Shown here one piece after another: positions 45,958 to 56,800 of a stretch of 64,000 nucleotides of DNA (its first letter is position 1; each line of letters opens with the position of its first letter). Source of the DNA: Entamoeba invadens IP1 (lineage: Eukaryota > Evosea > Mastigamoebida > Endamoebidae). The notes under the pieces are model-generated. The model ran no database searches. It saw only the letters and a list, made by a program, of their open reading frames with translations, and had not been told where the DNA came from. A program made the position numbers and the translations under genes. Location of the stretch: positions 65,873 to 129,872 of the forward strand of contig NW_004440356.1 in the NCBI RefSeq assembly GCF_000330505.1, in the 5' to 3' direction.

Positions 45958-46191
45958 TCATTTTTAAATAATATTTATATTATACTATTCAATTAGTTGA
46001 ATAGTTTTTTTTTCATAACACCAAAGACTCGATTTTTTCACAAGCAAATCGATATTATTAAATAATAAATCTGGATATTATTTTCAGGTGATTTTATCTT
46101 TACATACTATGACTTTTTTACTTAACATAATACTTGTATGATAGTGTCTTTTTCTCAACAAATAGAACTTTAAAAACAATGAATGTCCCTC

Positions 46192-48660
46192 TTAATTCTT
46201 ATCGATTTTTTTGAGGCGGATACCTTGCAACTGTGCCATCCCAAGCCCTGGCATCATTTGTTGTCCTCCAATGGGTTTCTTAGGTTTAATCTCTTCAGCA
46301 CTACCTTCTGTAGTTGTCTCTGTCTTCGATGTTGTCGGTGTTGTGTCATCTGCTTCCACATGCACAACATCTTCTTCCTTTAAGTCCTTAGACCCAACTT
46401 TAAACGCATTTTTTGTGGCTTTTTTTCGTCCTTTTCCGCCTCGAGCCACTCGGTGGGTTGACTTTGGCACTGAACTCTCTTCAACTTCCAAAGCTTTAGA
46501 CGAACTAAGATCGCCTGTCGTCTTCACGTCGAGTTTAGTGAATTCTGGCACGTTTGTATTCTCTTTGATTTCTTCTTTTGGTGATTCGATGTTGAATTCT
46601 TCGATTTTTGGTTCTTCTCTCTTGTCTTCTGAAGAGTCTGTAGCTTCCGATTTGTCCTCCAAAAGTTGTGAAAGGGAGTTTGAAATATCTTTGGAACGGG
46701 GTTCAGACTTTTGCTCTTCTTGTGTCTTTTTCTTCAATCGCATCGACAGTCTTCGGCTTGGTTTCTTAGCTGAAAGACTGACTCGGGGCTCCTTTGGAGT
46801 TTGAACTTCTTCTGTGACTTCCTCAGTCGCGACTTCAGGTACACTCTCAACAACGTTTTTGTCGACTTCGCCGACCTTTTTTGGTTGTTTCGATTCCAAG
46901 AAATTGGCTTCTCGTGTTGAACTTTGAGTAATTGAAATGGCGAAGTCCGTTTTCTTCATTTCTTTACGAATTGGTGTGATTTGCTGTTTCACATAGTCGT
47001 CGAGTTGTTTCTTCTTTTCTTCGTCGCCGATACTCGATCGGTCGATCTCACTGACTTGTCGAAGGATTTTGAGTGCTTGTTGGACGAATAAGAATCGCCC
47101 ATCTCTTCGAATTGAGTTGTCGTTTATCAAGTCTTCGTTGGCGTTGAGCACGTCAATCACCTTCTGAATTTTTTCTCTCGCGCTGTTTTTCTCAACCGGA
47201 AGAACAAGGCGGATGATTCGCCCATTGTACTTTCTTGCAATTTGATTCACACAATCTACACACACGTTTTTCACTAATTTTCTTTCATCTATAATGGCCT
47301 GGACTAACGTGTCAATCGCTACAACAAACCGAATGTTATTTTTAATCTCACCGAGTCGCACATAAAACCGTTCAAAGTCTTGTAATGGTGAGATGAAAGT
47401 CATTGGAAACACATTCTCGTCACCTCTGCCCTCATTATTCTTTTCACTTAAAAATACACCGACTTTGACGTTACAGATCTTTTTCAGTTCAACTACAGTC
47501 TTAACGTCTTGTTGCACCATCTCATATGGTTTGTTCTTTACATCAGAAACCATATATTGCATGAAACTAATATACCGATTCTCCTTTCTAAGTTGGGGAA
47601 GAACAACTGCAGTGTGTGAATCTATTTCCCATTTATCCACTTTTTCAACCCAATTCTTCTTGTTATTTTCTTTGTTAATATCCAAATTTGCTTTAATGTT
47701 TGCGACTATACTTTGCTCAGTCAAATCCACTTTTTGTTCCCGCATTACCTTTCCTATTTCCTTCATTGGGACGTCGTCTTCATTAAAAATGAACTCCAAG
47801 TGTTCCGACAGATTTGGCAAAGCAGACAAAAACCTTTGACGTGCGTCTCCACACGGATTTTCACTGACATCCAATTCACACAAACATTTCAAGAGTTTGA
47901 AGCAGTCCTTATCTTTGTCAGTAAAATGCAAATGATTCTTCCGAATCGACAAACACTCGAGTCCTTCAAATGCTTGGAACCCATCTAAGCTTTCAAAGTC
48001 ATTACAATCAACAAAAAGATTTTTAAGATATGGCGTGCAGTACAAGTAGCATTGGTACAATTTGTTGTTATTCAATATTAAAGTGTCTAATTTGAGTTCC
48101 TCCACATTTTCAATAATTTTGATTTCATTCTTCGACAAGTCTAACATCTGCAGCTTCGGGTACAACTTCAAGCTGAACACCCCAACTGGAATTTCTCGTA
48201 TTTTGCACCCCGTGATGATCAATTTCTTCAGACGTTTCCACACCACTTCTTGTGTACTTCCCAAAAAGATTTCTAAGTTCCGAATTTGGCAGCTTGTGAC
48301 ATTCAATTCGACAAGACTGTCTCCAAGTCCTGGCGTTCCCAAGTCGACAAATACCTGGTCCAAATTTCTTAATACAAATCGTGTTATTCGACACGACGAG
48401 ACAAACCCAATTGGAAGTTTAATCATTTCTTTCCATTGATTGTCCGAGTACATGTCAACCTTTTCTGGGACAATAGTTACGTGCCGTAAGTCTCTTAAAA
48501 AGTCTGCATACGCCTCTTTGTTCCCAAAACACGGATGAGAAAATCCATTCAATAGCATGACAAGGGGTGGCGTTAACTCAATATCACCCGTTTTGCTTGC
48601 TGTGATACTTTTAATGAACGAGTCGAGGTACCGTCCAATTTCCTGGCTCAGTGCAGACAT
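46192..48660 (-). CDS. leucine-rich repeat protein with long disordered tail, 822 aa
   Basis: Residues about 90-300 hold LRRs (KLQMLDLSKNEIKIIENV, LDTLILNNNKLYQ, ECLSIRKNHLHF, CELDVSENPCGD). Residues 340-560 look globular with alpha/beta character (FPMTFISPLQDFERFYVRLGE, IRFVVAIDTLVQAIIDERK). From about 570 the chain is charged and low in complexity, with Glu, Lys, Ser and Thr, several basic patches (KKPSRRLSMRLKKK, GGKGRKKATK) and likely phosphosites. The last residues, MAQLQGIRLKKIDKN, resemble the end of a WH2 actin-binding motif, though the first helix is weak. LRR plus disordered tail plus WH2-like end recalls CARMIL-type actin regulators, but this is only a suggestion. Intact frame, no introns seen. 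Confidence 0.75.
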   Translation of the reverse strand: MSALSQEIGRYLDSFIKSITASKTGDIELTPPLVMLLNGFSHPCFGNKEAYADFLRDLRHVTIVPEKVDMYSDNQWKEMIKLPIGFVSSCRITRFVLRNLDQVFVDLGTPGLGDSLVELNVTSCQIRNLEIFLGSTQEVVWKRLKKLIITGCKIREIPVGVFSLKLYPKLQMLDLSKNEIKIIENVEELKLDTLILNNNKLYQCYLYCTPYLKNLFVDCNDFESLDGFQAFEGLECLSIRKNHLHFTDKDKDCFKLLKCLCELDVSENPCGDARQRFLSALPNLSEHLEFIFNEDDVPMKEIGKVMREQKVDLTEQSIVANIKANLDINKENNKKNWVEKVDKWEIDSHTAVVLPQLRKENRYISFMQYMVSDVKNKPYEMVQQDVKTVVELKKICNVKVGVFLSEKNNEGRGDENVFPMTFISPLQDFERFYVRLGEIKNNIRFVVAIDTLVQAIIDERKLVKNVCVDCVNQIARKYNGRIIRLVLPVEKNSAREKIQKVIDVLNANEDLINDNSIRRDGRFLFVQQALKILRQVSEIDRSSIGDEEKKKQLDDYVKQQITPIRKEMKKTDFAISITQSSTREANFLESKQPKKVGEVDKNVVESVPEVATEEVTEEVQTPKEPRVSLSAKKPSRRLSMRLKKKTQEEQKSEPRSKDISNSLSQLLEDKSEATDSSEDKREEPKIEEFNIESPKEEIKENTNVPEFTKLDVKTTGDLSSSKALEVEESSVPKSTHRVARGGKGRKKATKNAFKVGSKDLKEEDVVHVEADDTTPTTSKTETTTEGSAEEIKPKKPIGGQQMMPGLGMAQLQGIRLKKIDKN

Positions 48661-48872
48661 TGTTTTCTTAGAATTTTATAGTCTTTTTCGAGTTCAATTC
48701 GTCTATTTTTGCTTAGTACACGTCCTTCAAAACTATGTATGAAATTTATAATATTATTTTAATTCTTTTCTAACTTATTTCTAATATTATTGTCTTCTCT
48801 TCTTGACACCATTTCTCATTGAAACTTCCTCAAAAATGAATTTAAATACTTGGAGATACACCTCCACTTCGT
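48661..48872. other. spacer between two minus-strand genes
   Basis: About 210 bp. Holds the 3' end of the patatin-like gene and the promoter of the LRR gene. No distinct motif. Confidence 0.4.
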
Positions 48873-50689
48873 TTAGTTCAGCCAGTGCTTTTGTACCCAT
48901 TCATTCACTACGGTGATGTCTACAGTCTCCGCTATTTCACGTATCTTCGGCATCTTTTCAATGTCATCTAAGTCGATGACACACCCAAGTGGCGGGTCAA
49001 ACCGTAACCACCTGTCCCCAAGATACAAATCGCCCTCTTTCACTGTCCAACTCCTCTAAATCAATGAGTACATTGTTGTGTATAACTGTATATTGGTATG
49101 CAAATGCTGAAGAAACAAACTATCGAATAAAAGAATGTGTCACTGATTTTGACAGCCCATTGCATTACACCTCCCTTCCCTATTTTGGTCGAATCAATGT
49201 AATATGGGTCCGGCTTACCAGCAGACAGTGAGAAGCACGACACTCTTTTGGGGTCCAAATTAAGCCCATTGATGCCAAATAAATACCCCCAAGACAGTCC
49301 AACAGGGGTGTTATTCAGCATACCCCCATCCACGTACATTTGGTATGGTTCAAAATACGTTGGTGCAGCCGATGACCTCAAGCAAATGTCACTCAGCCTC
49401 TCTTCTTCATATCCTTTTTGTAAGTTAGTGAAGCAAACTGCCTCGCACTCTCGATTTTCCGAGGTAGAGTCTATTCTAAAAGAATCGACCAAGAAGTGTC
49501 TCTTAATGTCTTTGATTTTGGTTTCACCAAGTGTGTATTCCAATATGGCTTTTAACACACTTGTTTTGTATTTACATTCAGTCACATTGATTTTGGATCG
49601 TACAAAAACATTCTCAGAGATGATTTGTAACAGATCCGCACACGTCTCTGGAGCATATCCCACAGCCAGAAATGACACTAAAATGGACCCTACAGAGCAT
49701 CCACAGAGTAAGTCGATACTCTTCAGAAAGTCTTTGTTTTGCGCCAAAATACGAGCGATGATAATCGACTCTAAGACACCTTTGATTCCCCCTCCGTCGA
49801 CACTAAACACGTGATACATCTTGCTTGGATCATATGGTTTCTCTTGAAGTAAGTCATTCATTTCTTTGTTCATAGTCACCTCATCAATTTGTTGGAAGAT
49901 GGCTTGAAGACTTGTGTTCTTCTTCTCTTTCTTCTCTTTAGTACTTTCTGTTGTGCGGTGATATCTCCACTCTTCAAGCTTCTTCTCAATACTCAACTTC
50001 TGTTCTATAGTCCTCTTTTTGGCTTCTTCGTAACGTTCTTTCAATGTAAGCTTCTTCCCTCCATCTTTTAGTGTCGGAGAGACTTCACCCACCTCTATCG
50101 CAATGTCATCACGATCATTAAGAATTTCATAGATGTCACTATTACCAGACTCTAATGCACAGGAAGCAGGGGTCAGTCCATTCAAACTCTCAACAGACTT
50201 GTTTGCACCATATTTCATAAGTAACAAGACTAATTCTAAGTCCCCACTTCTCGCTGCAACGTGCAAAGGAGTCTCCCCTACATTGTTTTTGTCTTCTAGT
50301 AAAAATGCGTTTGTTTTGATGAGCGAAGTGATGACTAAAAGTCTTCGAGGGACCGGATATTTGCAGACGTAGTGCAAAATATTGTTTCCTTCTGTTGTCT
50401 TTGTGTTCACCCCAACTTTATCAACTATTTTCTGGACTAATACGCTGAGACTCGAAACGGCTACAAACAGTGGTGTCTCTCCCAAACTATTAATTAAAGA
50501 AAGGTACTCAGGCTTTTTTGATATAATATGTTCCATTAAGAGGTCTTTGTTGTGCCCGAAAATGTAAAAGACTAAACCTTTGAAATAAAGTTCTTTCTCC
50601 ATCTCAGGTAAGTAATCCTTGGCTATGTTTTGGTCTGAGTTTATCATTGAAATCGACTTTTGGAGACTTATGTGATTCTCAACTTCCAT
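48873..50689 (-). CDS. ankyrin-repeat patatin-like phospholipase (iPLA2 type), two exons
   Basis: About 583 aa after joining 50689-49121 and 49055-48873. Ankyrin repeats cover residues about 68-190 (GETPLHVAARSGDLELVLLL is the clearest). A charged linker leads to the patatin domain, which has the oxyanion loop DGGGIKG (298-304), nucleophile GCSVG (Ser332) and catalytic Asp in VDGGMLNN (Asp454). All dyad residues are present. This layout matches calcium-independent PLA2 (group VI), which cleaves fatty acids from membrane phospholipids. The second exon adds LRFDPPLG and a C-terminal helix, as in other patatins; without the splice the protein ends in an artificial tail. No signal peptide. Confidence 0.85.
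49056..49120 (-). other. intron of the patatin-like gene
   Basis: 65 bp, phase 0, donor GTTTGTTTC, acceptor TTTAG. An internal TACAG is rejected because it would bring an in-frame stop after nine codons. Confidence 0.8.
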
Positions 50690-51231
50690 TAATTCCTCAA
50701 TGATTTCAAGTTTTATGAATTATCATTTTTGTGTGTTAGATACTATACCATATGATATTAATTATAATTTACTATTGTTTATTAGTATTAAATATTATAA
50801 TATATTATAATTATTTAATACTAATATTAAATATAATAATTATAATACTAACATTATTAATTAAAGAAATAATTTATTTTGTAAATTACTATATTATTAC
50901 TATTAATTATTATTATTATTAAATCACTCGTAATAACTCATTAGTAATTATATAAACTAATTTTATCGGCATATTTTGACATATTTTAATTTTTTTTTGC
51001 TTTTAAGAAGTAAAAAAATATGACAATTATAACCTTCTAAAAATAAGGAATCAAATTATAAACTCGATAATTCCCGAAATTTAGGTTGCTTGAATTTTAT
51101 TCAATACTATTGGAATTGTGAAAAAAACAATAACACTAAAAATATAAAAAAATAATAACAAAAGAATAACAAAATATGAAAAGAGAGAAATAGATTGAAA
51201 GATTAACTTAAATTTTATATTGTGGTGGTAG
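50690..51231. other. divergent A+T-rich promoter region
   Basis: 540 bp, extremely A+T-rich, between the minus-strand patatin-like gene and the plus-strand kinase-like gene. No clear core motif. Confidence 0.4.
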
Positions 51232-52176
51232 ATGGTTGACAAGGCCGTAGACATACCAATCGACCAAGTGACGGAAATCAAAACGACGATTTCTCTTGAA
51301 GAAATCATCGCGAAGAAATACAAAAAGTTGGGTACTATAGGGACGTTCGAGGAGGGAATCACATACAAAGCAAAGACGATAGCGAGCGGAAATTTTGTGA
51401 CTGTCAAAGAGTATGAAGAAAACATTGAAGGCATTCAACAACACTGTCTTCGCGAAATAGCGCTCCTCAAACAAATTAATCACAAGAATATAGTCCAACT
51501 CCTTGACTATTCATACACGTCGGAGGGATCGTACATGGTCTTCGAATACGCGGAAAAGAACTTGGAGACGTACATCGAGAACTTCAACGGGGCTTTGCCC
51601 CTCCAGACGATCAAAACTATAACCAAGCAACTTCTTGAAGCAGTGGCCTATTTACACACACATCGCATTCTCCATCGAAATATAGAACCCGCCAACGTGT
51701 TAATATGCCAACAACAAACAGTCAAACTCGCAAATTTCACGTACGCGCGACAAATCGCGATTCCTTTGCGAGACTACACGTACGAAGTTGTCGCTAAGTG
51801 GTATAAAGCGCCCGAGTTGTTACTCGGAGCGAAAGCGTATGGGACTGGAATAGACATGTGGGCGGTCGGGTGTGTGATTGCGGAAATGGTCAATGGGAAA
51901 CCGTTGTTCCAAGGAAACGCGCTGATAGAGCAAGTATTTATGATCTTCGAATTACTTGGAAAGCCGAATGAAAAGACGTGGGAGGGTGTAACTCATATGC
52001 AGTACTGGAGCGATTTGTTACCCAATTTCAGTGGGACAGGTGTCGAAAACATTTGTGGGAAAGCGGGAAGTGATGGTGTTGACTTGATTAGTAAAATGCT
52101 TGTATGTGATCCAAGTCAACGGATTGAAGCTAAAGATGCACTTAAACATACTTTTATCAAGTGTTTTAGTGAGTGA
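51232..52176 (+). CDS. CDK-like predicted pseudokinase, 314 aa
   Basis: The fold is clearly that of a cyclin-dependent kinase. The glycine loop region is GTIGTFEEGITYKAK, then comes VTVK with Lys59, and CLREIALLKQINHKNIVQLL holds the helix equivalent to PSTAIRE with Glu75. The activation segment is YTYEVVAKWYKAPELLLGA and the F helix is DMWAVGCVIAEM. The catalytic residues are changed: HRD reads HRN (Asn150 for the catalytic Asp), the following LKPAN reads IEPAN (Glu for Lys), DFG reads NFT (Asn168 for the metal-binding Asp), and the glycine loop loses glycines. The VAIK Lys, C-helix Glu and APE are kept. It is likely catalytically dead but folded, and may act as a scaffold or cyclin-binding decoy (inference). 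The frame is intact with coding composition. Confidence 0.85.
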   Translation: MVDKAVDIPIDQVTEIKTTISLEEIIAKKYKKLGTIGTFEEGITYKAKTIASGNFVTVKEYEENIEGIQQHCLREIALLKQINHKNIVQLLDYSYTSEGSYMVFEYAEKNLETYIENFNGALPLQTIKTITKQLLEAVAYLHTHRILHRNIEPANVLICQQQTVKLANFTYARQIAIPLRDYTYEVVAKWYKAPELLLGAKAYGTGIDMWAVGCVIAEMVNGKPLFQGNALIEQVFMIFELLGKPNEKTWEGVTHMQYWSDLLPNFSGTGVENICGKAGSDGVDLISKMLVCDPSQRIEAKDALKHTFIKCFSE

Positions 52177-52652
52177 ATTGATTGTTTGTTATACTATTAG
52201 TTACTTCTAGTTATTTAATTGTTTCATTACTACTTATAATTATTGGCTATAATTATTTATTATAATGAACTATATTTCCATTTTCAATCCACATATTGAA
52301 AAAATTAGTATGATGCTAGTATTTTAATTATACAATATAGTTTGACAAGATAAAGTTTCACACAAGAAAATTATAGTATAAAAATAATAAAAGAGTTTTT
52401 TATTAATTTATTCTAATATTATATTAATAAAAAATGGATTATAACTAAAAAGACTGTTAAAGTGAAAGTCGATGGAAAAAAGTCGAAAAAAATGAGTTTT
52501 TCAATACCATTTTGTATGAAAAAGAAAAATGAAACAAAAGCCATTAAAATATAGTAAGATGGACTCAATTCTTTCTTTCATGTATAAAGGATATAGTAAA
52601 GAATAAAGAAATAATTAATAAAAACAGCAAGAGGAACTCGAAAAAGACAGAC
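52177..52652. other. intergenic DNA upstream of the PP2A-A-like gene
   Basis: A+T-rich, 475 bp, no gene. Possible TATA-like string GTATAAAGG near 52583. Confidence 0.4.
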
Positions 52653-54424
52653 ATGTCGATTGCATTGGAAGACACACCGAAAGACATTCTGAACAAATAC
52701 CCGGGGATGTTGCAAATCTCACAAACACAATCGACACGGTACACCGCACTGAGGAAACTCCCCGACGCGTTTCTGAAGGTCGGAGCCGTTGCGGCAGCCG
52801 ACAAACTGTCTGAAGCGATCTTCCGGCTTTTGGTCAACCCCGACACGGAAAAGACGTTTGTCGATGCGATCATACAAACACTCCCACACTTGATTAAAGT
52901 ACTTATGACAAATTCTGACGCAAATTCAAACACGAAAAATCGGTGCATCCAATGCTTCATTCAACCGCTGTCAGAGTTTTTGGTTGGAGGAGAAAGTTCT
53001 GTGATGGTGAAGACATCGGCGGCAAGAGCACTGATTGCGTCGTACCGGTTTTTGGACGACAACACGTTCAGGTTTTATTTCATTCCCGTTGTTCGTGGGT
53101 CGTTCACGGAACAGGAGTTCCAAGAAACGACGGTGGCGGATGTTGTTGTAGGGATCATGCCGAGGCTAGTGAAAGAAGACTTTGTGTGGGTGTCGAAAGG
53201 GATCACTACGTATTACATCAGTGAGAACTCGACGGTGAGAAGAGAGTCACTTAAAGTGATTAGTGCGTTTGCGCAAATGCTAAGCCCCGAGGAGATGAAA
53301 ATGTTCTTGTTTGACACGGTGAGTAAAATAACACAAGACGATGTGTGGATCATTCGCAGAGACTACGTGAAGTCATACATTCGAGTTGTATCGAAATTTG
53401 GGTTGGAGGAGAATTTGGTGCTGTACGAGAACTACTTGCACTTGTTAAAGGACGTTTGTTGTTAACTTCAGTGTGAACGGGAAGATGAAATGACACGAAG
53501 AAACATAAATTGGTAGTTGCGAGTGCGGTGGATGTCCTCCCCGTTCTCTTTAAAGACGCTGAATTTGTGAAGTGCGTTGTACAGAAAAGGAACTTCATGG
53601 AAGTGTATAAAGAAGCTTCGGCGGATGAGAGCAATTTTGCATCGGAAACCTTTGGAGCGTTCATTAAAATCATTCCGAAGTTGTTAGAGATATTTCCCGA
53701 CGACGAACAATACATGTTGGAGTTGTACGAGAAACAATCGCTTTCTGTTGAAGAGGTTATGCGGTCGATAGTAGCGATGGACTTTGGGGAGGTCTTAAAG
53801 CTTTCAAAAAACAAAGAGATTTTGATTCGTATATTCACGACACTTGCGTATGACATTTCGGAGGGAGTGAAGAGTCAAATCAGAAGATACATTTGCGATA
53901 TTTTGTTGTTGGACGAGCGCTTTGGAGAGTTGTTCAACAAACTCTTGAGTGAAGGGAATTATCGAACACGGTATCAAATTTCAAAACAATTGCCAACGTT
54001 GGTGGGAACGGAGTATTACCTAGACGCGCTTGAGAAATTGGTGATGTCGCCGATGATGGGGGTGAGAGTGGAGGCACTCAAAGAGTTGAGACATTATGTG
54101 CAAGACGATGAGGAAAGAAAGGGAAAGATGATAGAAGTGTTTGTTAGGTACTTTAAAGGGAATTGCCAACAACGGCAATGTATGTGCTATGCACTAGAAG
54201 CTGCTGGGAAAGGGAGTCCAGTACTTGAGGAAAAGATTATCCCACATTTACTTATTATGCTGAATGACGATGTTTCGAACGTCAGAATATCCGCACTCAT
54301 TTCACTCGGGAAACTTAGGCATGGTGGACAAGACGTCAAATTTGGGATATCAACACTTCTTAAAGAGGAGAAGGACTTGGACGTAAAAGAGGTGGCAAAC
54401 AAAGTCTATGAATTGCTCTGTTGA
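52653..54424 (+). CDS. HEAT-repeat protein, PP2A scaffold (A subunit)-like, two exons
   Basis: Exons 52653-53453 and 53501-54424 encode about 574 aa, near the 589 aa of PR65. The chain is built of helical HEAT repeats throughout, for example TVRRESLKVISAFAQML, VWIIRRDYVKSYIRVVSKFG, DDVSNVRISALISLGKL and EEKDLDVKEVANKVYELL. The recurring V.WR/VR.. and D at turn positions fit PR65, which holds the catalytic and B subunits of PP2A. Sequence is divergent, so another HEAT protein is possible. Codon use is GC-richer than the transposon region. The second exon was read from a non-AUG frame until spliced. Confidence 0.7.
53454..53500 (+). other. intron of the PP2A-A-like gene
   Basis: 47 bp, phase 0, donor GTTTGTTG, acceptor GAAG. 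A nearer CAG and a TAG acceptor give the wrong phase. Splicing joins HLLKD to KHKLVVASAV, a smooth HEAT helix. The AAG acceptor is less usual. Confidence 0.6.
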
Positions 54425-55126
54425 TATTATTTGATTTGTTCACATCTTTACTATTGTGTTATTTTAGTATTTATACTTTTAATAATAATTGAATTAATAA
54501 TTAATTTAATAATTAATTTAATCATTCAATAGTATTTAATTATATAATAGAAAACAACTAGTTTGTTAATAATTTAATTAACTCACTTGAGAAGTAAAGT
54601 TAATACCTTATAGTTAGTTAACTATATATTTCGTTAGCTTACTAAACTATAGTTGACTAACAAACTATATTAGAACTAATTCAATTATAATAAATATATG
54701 GATTTATTAATTATAATTATAACATTTGTTATATATAACTATATTTTTAATTATTTATTTAACTATATAACAGTATTATTATATATTATAGTTAATTCAT
54801 ATTATTTTATATGATTGTTATATTTTTGATATATTTTCTAAATTATAATAAATTCATATATTTATTATAATTAAGTCAGTTAAAATATAGTTCGTTAGCT
54901 AACTATAATTCAGTTGGCTAACCGTGTATATGGTTAACTAACTACATAGTTTTTAGTTTATTTCTCAATTTACTACTTCAAAATGTATAATAAATGAAAT
55001 AATAAAATTACTATTTTATTAAACAAGTAAGTAAAATAGTAAATATTATAAAATAATTCTAATAAAATTGAATTAAAAAGAAGAAACTAATAATTAATGA
55101 TAGAAGAACAATAAATTAATAGTAAT
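54425..55126. other. convergent intergenic DNA rich in short palindromes
   Basis: 700 bp between the ends of the PP2A-A-like and RIO1 genes. Variants of AACTATAGTT, GTTAGCTAACTATA and ATTATAATTA recur many times. No gene. Confidence 0.5.
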
Positions 55127-56701
55127 CTAATTTTTCGTTTGGTTTCTTTTTGAATGTTTAATCATCTGCTGTTTCTTCTTCTTTGGGATCTTCTCCTTTA
55201 ACTTCTCCCTTCTATTCACACAGTATTCCTTTTTGTGTTCTTTCATTTTCTTTTTCTCCTCGATAATATCACTTTCTCTTTTCGCTCGTTTGGCTTCTTT
55301 AAGTTTAGTGACGTACTCGATGTACTCTTCACTGTTCATCTCGTCGACGTTCACTTCACTTTCCTTTTCGATCTCAACAGGTTCACTCCTTCCATCTTCT
55401 TTGGAACTTTCCTCTGAAGAGATCTCTTGGCATTCCTTCTGAGTATCTTCTGGGGTACCCACGAGTACCTCGGGCTTAACGTCTTGTACGACTTTTTGTT
55501 CCTCTTTTGGTTGGTTGGCTGGTGTGTTTTGCAAGTCTTCTGTGGAAGGGACTTGTGTTTCAGTCTTTTTGTTCTCTTTCTTTTTCTCGGGCCGTTTGTA
55601 CGTCTTTTTTGCCTCCAGACGAGCTTTTTTCTCCTGTTTCAATTTTTCCTTCATCTCCTTCTTCTCTTTCTTGACTTTCATCTCGTTGATTTCATCCTCC
55701 GAAGCAGAATCGTCGTTTGCTACAACTTGAAGGGGAGTCAACTTGATGTGCTTTGGGATGGCATTTGGCAAATAAACAACACCAGTCATTTTCTTTGGTT
55801 GGAAGACGTCTCTGAGTGGTTTGTTGAGCTCCTGCAAAGAGTTGGGCAAAAACGAGTTTAAGAAGACAGCGGTGTCCTTCTCCCAATCGACTGAGAATCT
55901 TTGCTTAATGATGTCTAAGACACTACTTTCCTTGATCGAAGGGTTTGTTACAAGGTCAAATAAGTCCTTTGGAGACAATGTGTGGACTCCAATTTTGTTA
56001 TAAAAGTTCGATATATTCACACAGTCCATTCGTAAAAAGTCGTTTGCAGAAGGGTGTGACAATTCTATAGCTTGACCTACATCGATGACATACACTAACC
56101 CTTTCCACCATAGTAAGTTGTATTCACTCAAATCAGCATGTACCATATTACACTTGTTATACATCCGATGCATGTCACACACTGTCTGTCGGTACGCTTC
56201 ATTCTTCTCATCGTCATTCAAAGGCGCATCTTTCAGTCGTGGTGCCGCCCACCCGTCTTCTCCTAAAAACTCCATCACCAACACATTGTTTTTCACTCGT
56301 AAAACTCGAGGCGCTGGAATCCCAAAGTCTCCAAGTCGCTTCAAATTGCGCATCTCCTTCTCAGCCCACATTGTCACCATCTTTCGTGGGTTCGACCTAC
56401 AAAACCCTTTTCGGTATCTGTAGTCTCCTTCCACATATCTTTCTCTATCTTTAAAGATCAGAATCGACGTCTTGAAGATCTTAATCGCAAGTTCAAACTC
56501 TTCACCAAACCCGTGATACACATTCGCTTCTTTTCCAGTCGATACAGAGCCATGAAGCTCTTTAATAAGTCCATTTCGAATCATCGTTGCTAAGACAACC
56601 CTTGTTCTGTGGTCCAAGACTTGCTCGTTCGTTGCTCTGTCCGACCTGTCCTTTATCTTTGTTGTTGGCGTTGGAATGTAGTTTTCGATGTGCTGTTCCA
56701 T
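55127..56701 (-). CDS. RIO1: RIO1 family atypical protein kinase
   Basis: 524 aa. RIO1 is an atypical kinase/ATPase needed for late cytoplasmic maturation of the small ribosomal subunit. The N-terminal half carries all RIO landmarks: STGKEANVYHG (nucleotide loop, about 54-64), LAIKIFKTS with Lys74, the RIO signature RYRKGFCRSNPRKMV, HADLSEYN with the catalytic Asp near 180, and VIDVGQ with the metal-binding Asp near 197. It continues with LSHPSANDFLRMDC, as in RIO1 and not RIO2. The C-terminal 180 residues are Lys/Glu-rich with several basic clusters, matching the variable tail of RIO1. The start is the first ATG, but the frame is open for about 35 codons upstream. Confidence 0.95.
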   Translation of the reverse strand: MEQHIENYIPTPTTKIKDRSDRATNEQVLDHRTRVVLATMIRNGLIKELHGSVSTGKEANVYHGFGEEFELAIKIFKTSILIFKDRERYVEGDYRYRKGFCRSNPRKMVTMWAEKEMRNLKRLGDFGIPAPRVLRVKNNVLVMEFLGEDGWAAPRLKDAPLNDDEKNEAYRQTVCDMHRMYNKCNMVHADLSEYNLLWWKGLVYVIDVGQAIELSHPSANDFLRMDCVNISNFYNKIGVHTLSPKDLFDLVTNPSIKESSVLDIIKQRFSVDWEKDTAVFLNSFLPNSLQELNKPLRDVFQPKKMTGVVYLPNAIPKHIKLTPLQVVANDDSASEDEINEMKVKKEKKEMKEKLKQEKKARLEAKKTYKRPEKKKENKKTETQVPSTEDLQNTPANQPKEEQKVVQDVKPEVLVGTPEDTQKECQEISSEESSKEDGRSEPVEIEKESEVNVDEMNSEEYIEYVTKLKEAKRAKRESDIIEEKKKMKEHKKEYCVNRREKLKEKIPKKKKQQMIKHSKRNQTKN

Positions 56702-56800
56702 AGAATGAATGGCCTCTTGTGTAGGGTTGATGCTCTTTTTGGTGTATTCTTGAGGCTTGTCAAACCCTAAAGAAACCCTAAAAACTCAAAATCAATTAAT

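Noticed and set aside
46211..46804. 197-aa plus-strand ORF inside the LRR gene
   Set aside because: Antisense shadow of the Ser/Glu-rich tail of the LRR protein.
49248..49814. 188-aa plus-strand ORF inside the patatin-like gene
   Set aside because: Antisense shadow of the patatin domain, whose catalytic motifs are on the minus strand.
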